Assembly: GCA_026985945.1 (NCBI GenBank) | Contig: JALSPN010000251.1 | Location: 1 to 7,125 of the forward strand | Direction: 5' to 3' | Origin: Thermodesulfobacteriales bacterium | GTDB lineage: Bacteria; Desulfobacterota; Thermodesulfobacteria; Thermodesulfobacteriales; Thermodesulfatatoraceae | Length of the DNA: 7,125 bases | Part shown: positions 6,995 to 7,125 of the stretch, piece by piece | How the letters are laid out: every line of letters starts with the position of its first letter | How positions within the stretch are numbered: position 1 is the stretch's first letter | Program-made: the position numbers and the translations under genes | The notes under the pieces: model-generated | Database searches by the model: none | What the model saw: only the letters and a program-made list of their open reading frames with translations | Told to the model about the DNA's origin: nothing

Positions 6995-7125
6995 ATGGCG
7001 CTTCCCTTCCTTTTCGGTATCCACAATCATCAACCCCTGGGAAATTTTGACCACGTCATTTCTCGCCTTACGGAAAGATGCTACTTTCCCTTTTTGAAGG
7101 CTACCTGGAAGAACCCCCATTTCCG
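6995..7125 (+). CDS. GH57 family alpha-glucan enzyme, N-terminal fragment
   Basis: Only the first 43 complete codons are inside the window; the frame is open to the right edge. The protein begins MALPFLFGIHNHQPLGNFDH, which is the opening signature of glycoside hydrolase family 57. The GIHNHQPLGNF motif is the first conserved region at the active site and is closest, from memory, to the 4-alpha-glucanotransferase and amylase subgroup of Thermococcus and Dictyoglomus. The following YFPFLKATWKNPHF fits the start of the same barrel. These enzymes act on alpha-1,4-glucans and are common in thermophiles. No signal peptide is seen, so a cytoplasmic role in glycogen or maltodextrin metabolism is likely. 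Whether it is a glucanotransferase, amylase or other GH57 member cannot be told from this fragment. It follows nadA by 10 nt with a strong ribosome-binding site. Confidence 0.88.
   Translation, partial: MALPFLFGIHNHQPLGNFDHVISRLTERCYFPFLKATWKNPHF

Overview
The window looks like chromosomal DNA of a diderm (Gram-negative type), probably thermophilic bacterium. The diderm reading rests on a LolA lipoprotein carrier. The thermophile reading is softer: Glu/Lys-rich proteins, a compact 303-residue NadA and a GH57-type enzyme. Thermodesulfobacteria or a nearby lineage would fit, but that is an inference.

Left part, minus strand: a large multi-pass membrane protein fills positions 1194 to 1 as one unbroken frame and runs off the left edge. 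It is very AT-rich, and its motifs resemble GT-C/DUF6798-type membrane proteins. Upstream of it on the same strand, after an 83-nt gap, is a FapA/DUF342 beta-helix and coiled-coil protein (2699 to 1278). A 156-nt AT-rich intergenic region (2700-2855) separates this pair from genes on the plus strand.

Right part, plus strand: five tightly packed genes read the same way, with no terminator visible between them. They are a small exported protein of unknown family (2856-3356), the DNA translocase FtsK (3353-5467), LolA (5412-6068), quinolinate synthase NadA (6073-6984) and the start of a GH57 alpha-glucan enzyme (6995 to the right edge). ftsK and lolA both appear to use TTG start codons, each with a strong Shine-Dalgarno site and each overlapping the gene before it, so translational coupling is likely. 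The ftsK-lolA order is also found in Escherichia coli.

The cluster joins chromosome segregation at division, outer-membrane lipoprotein transport, NAD synthesis and alpha-glucan metabolism. It reads as a housekeeping operon rather than one dedicated pathway. I saw no tRNA, rRNA, insertion sequence or CRISPR array, and no convincing new system. The items most worth a second look are the edge-truncated membrane protein with its composition shift and the unknown exported protein coupled to ftsK.
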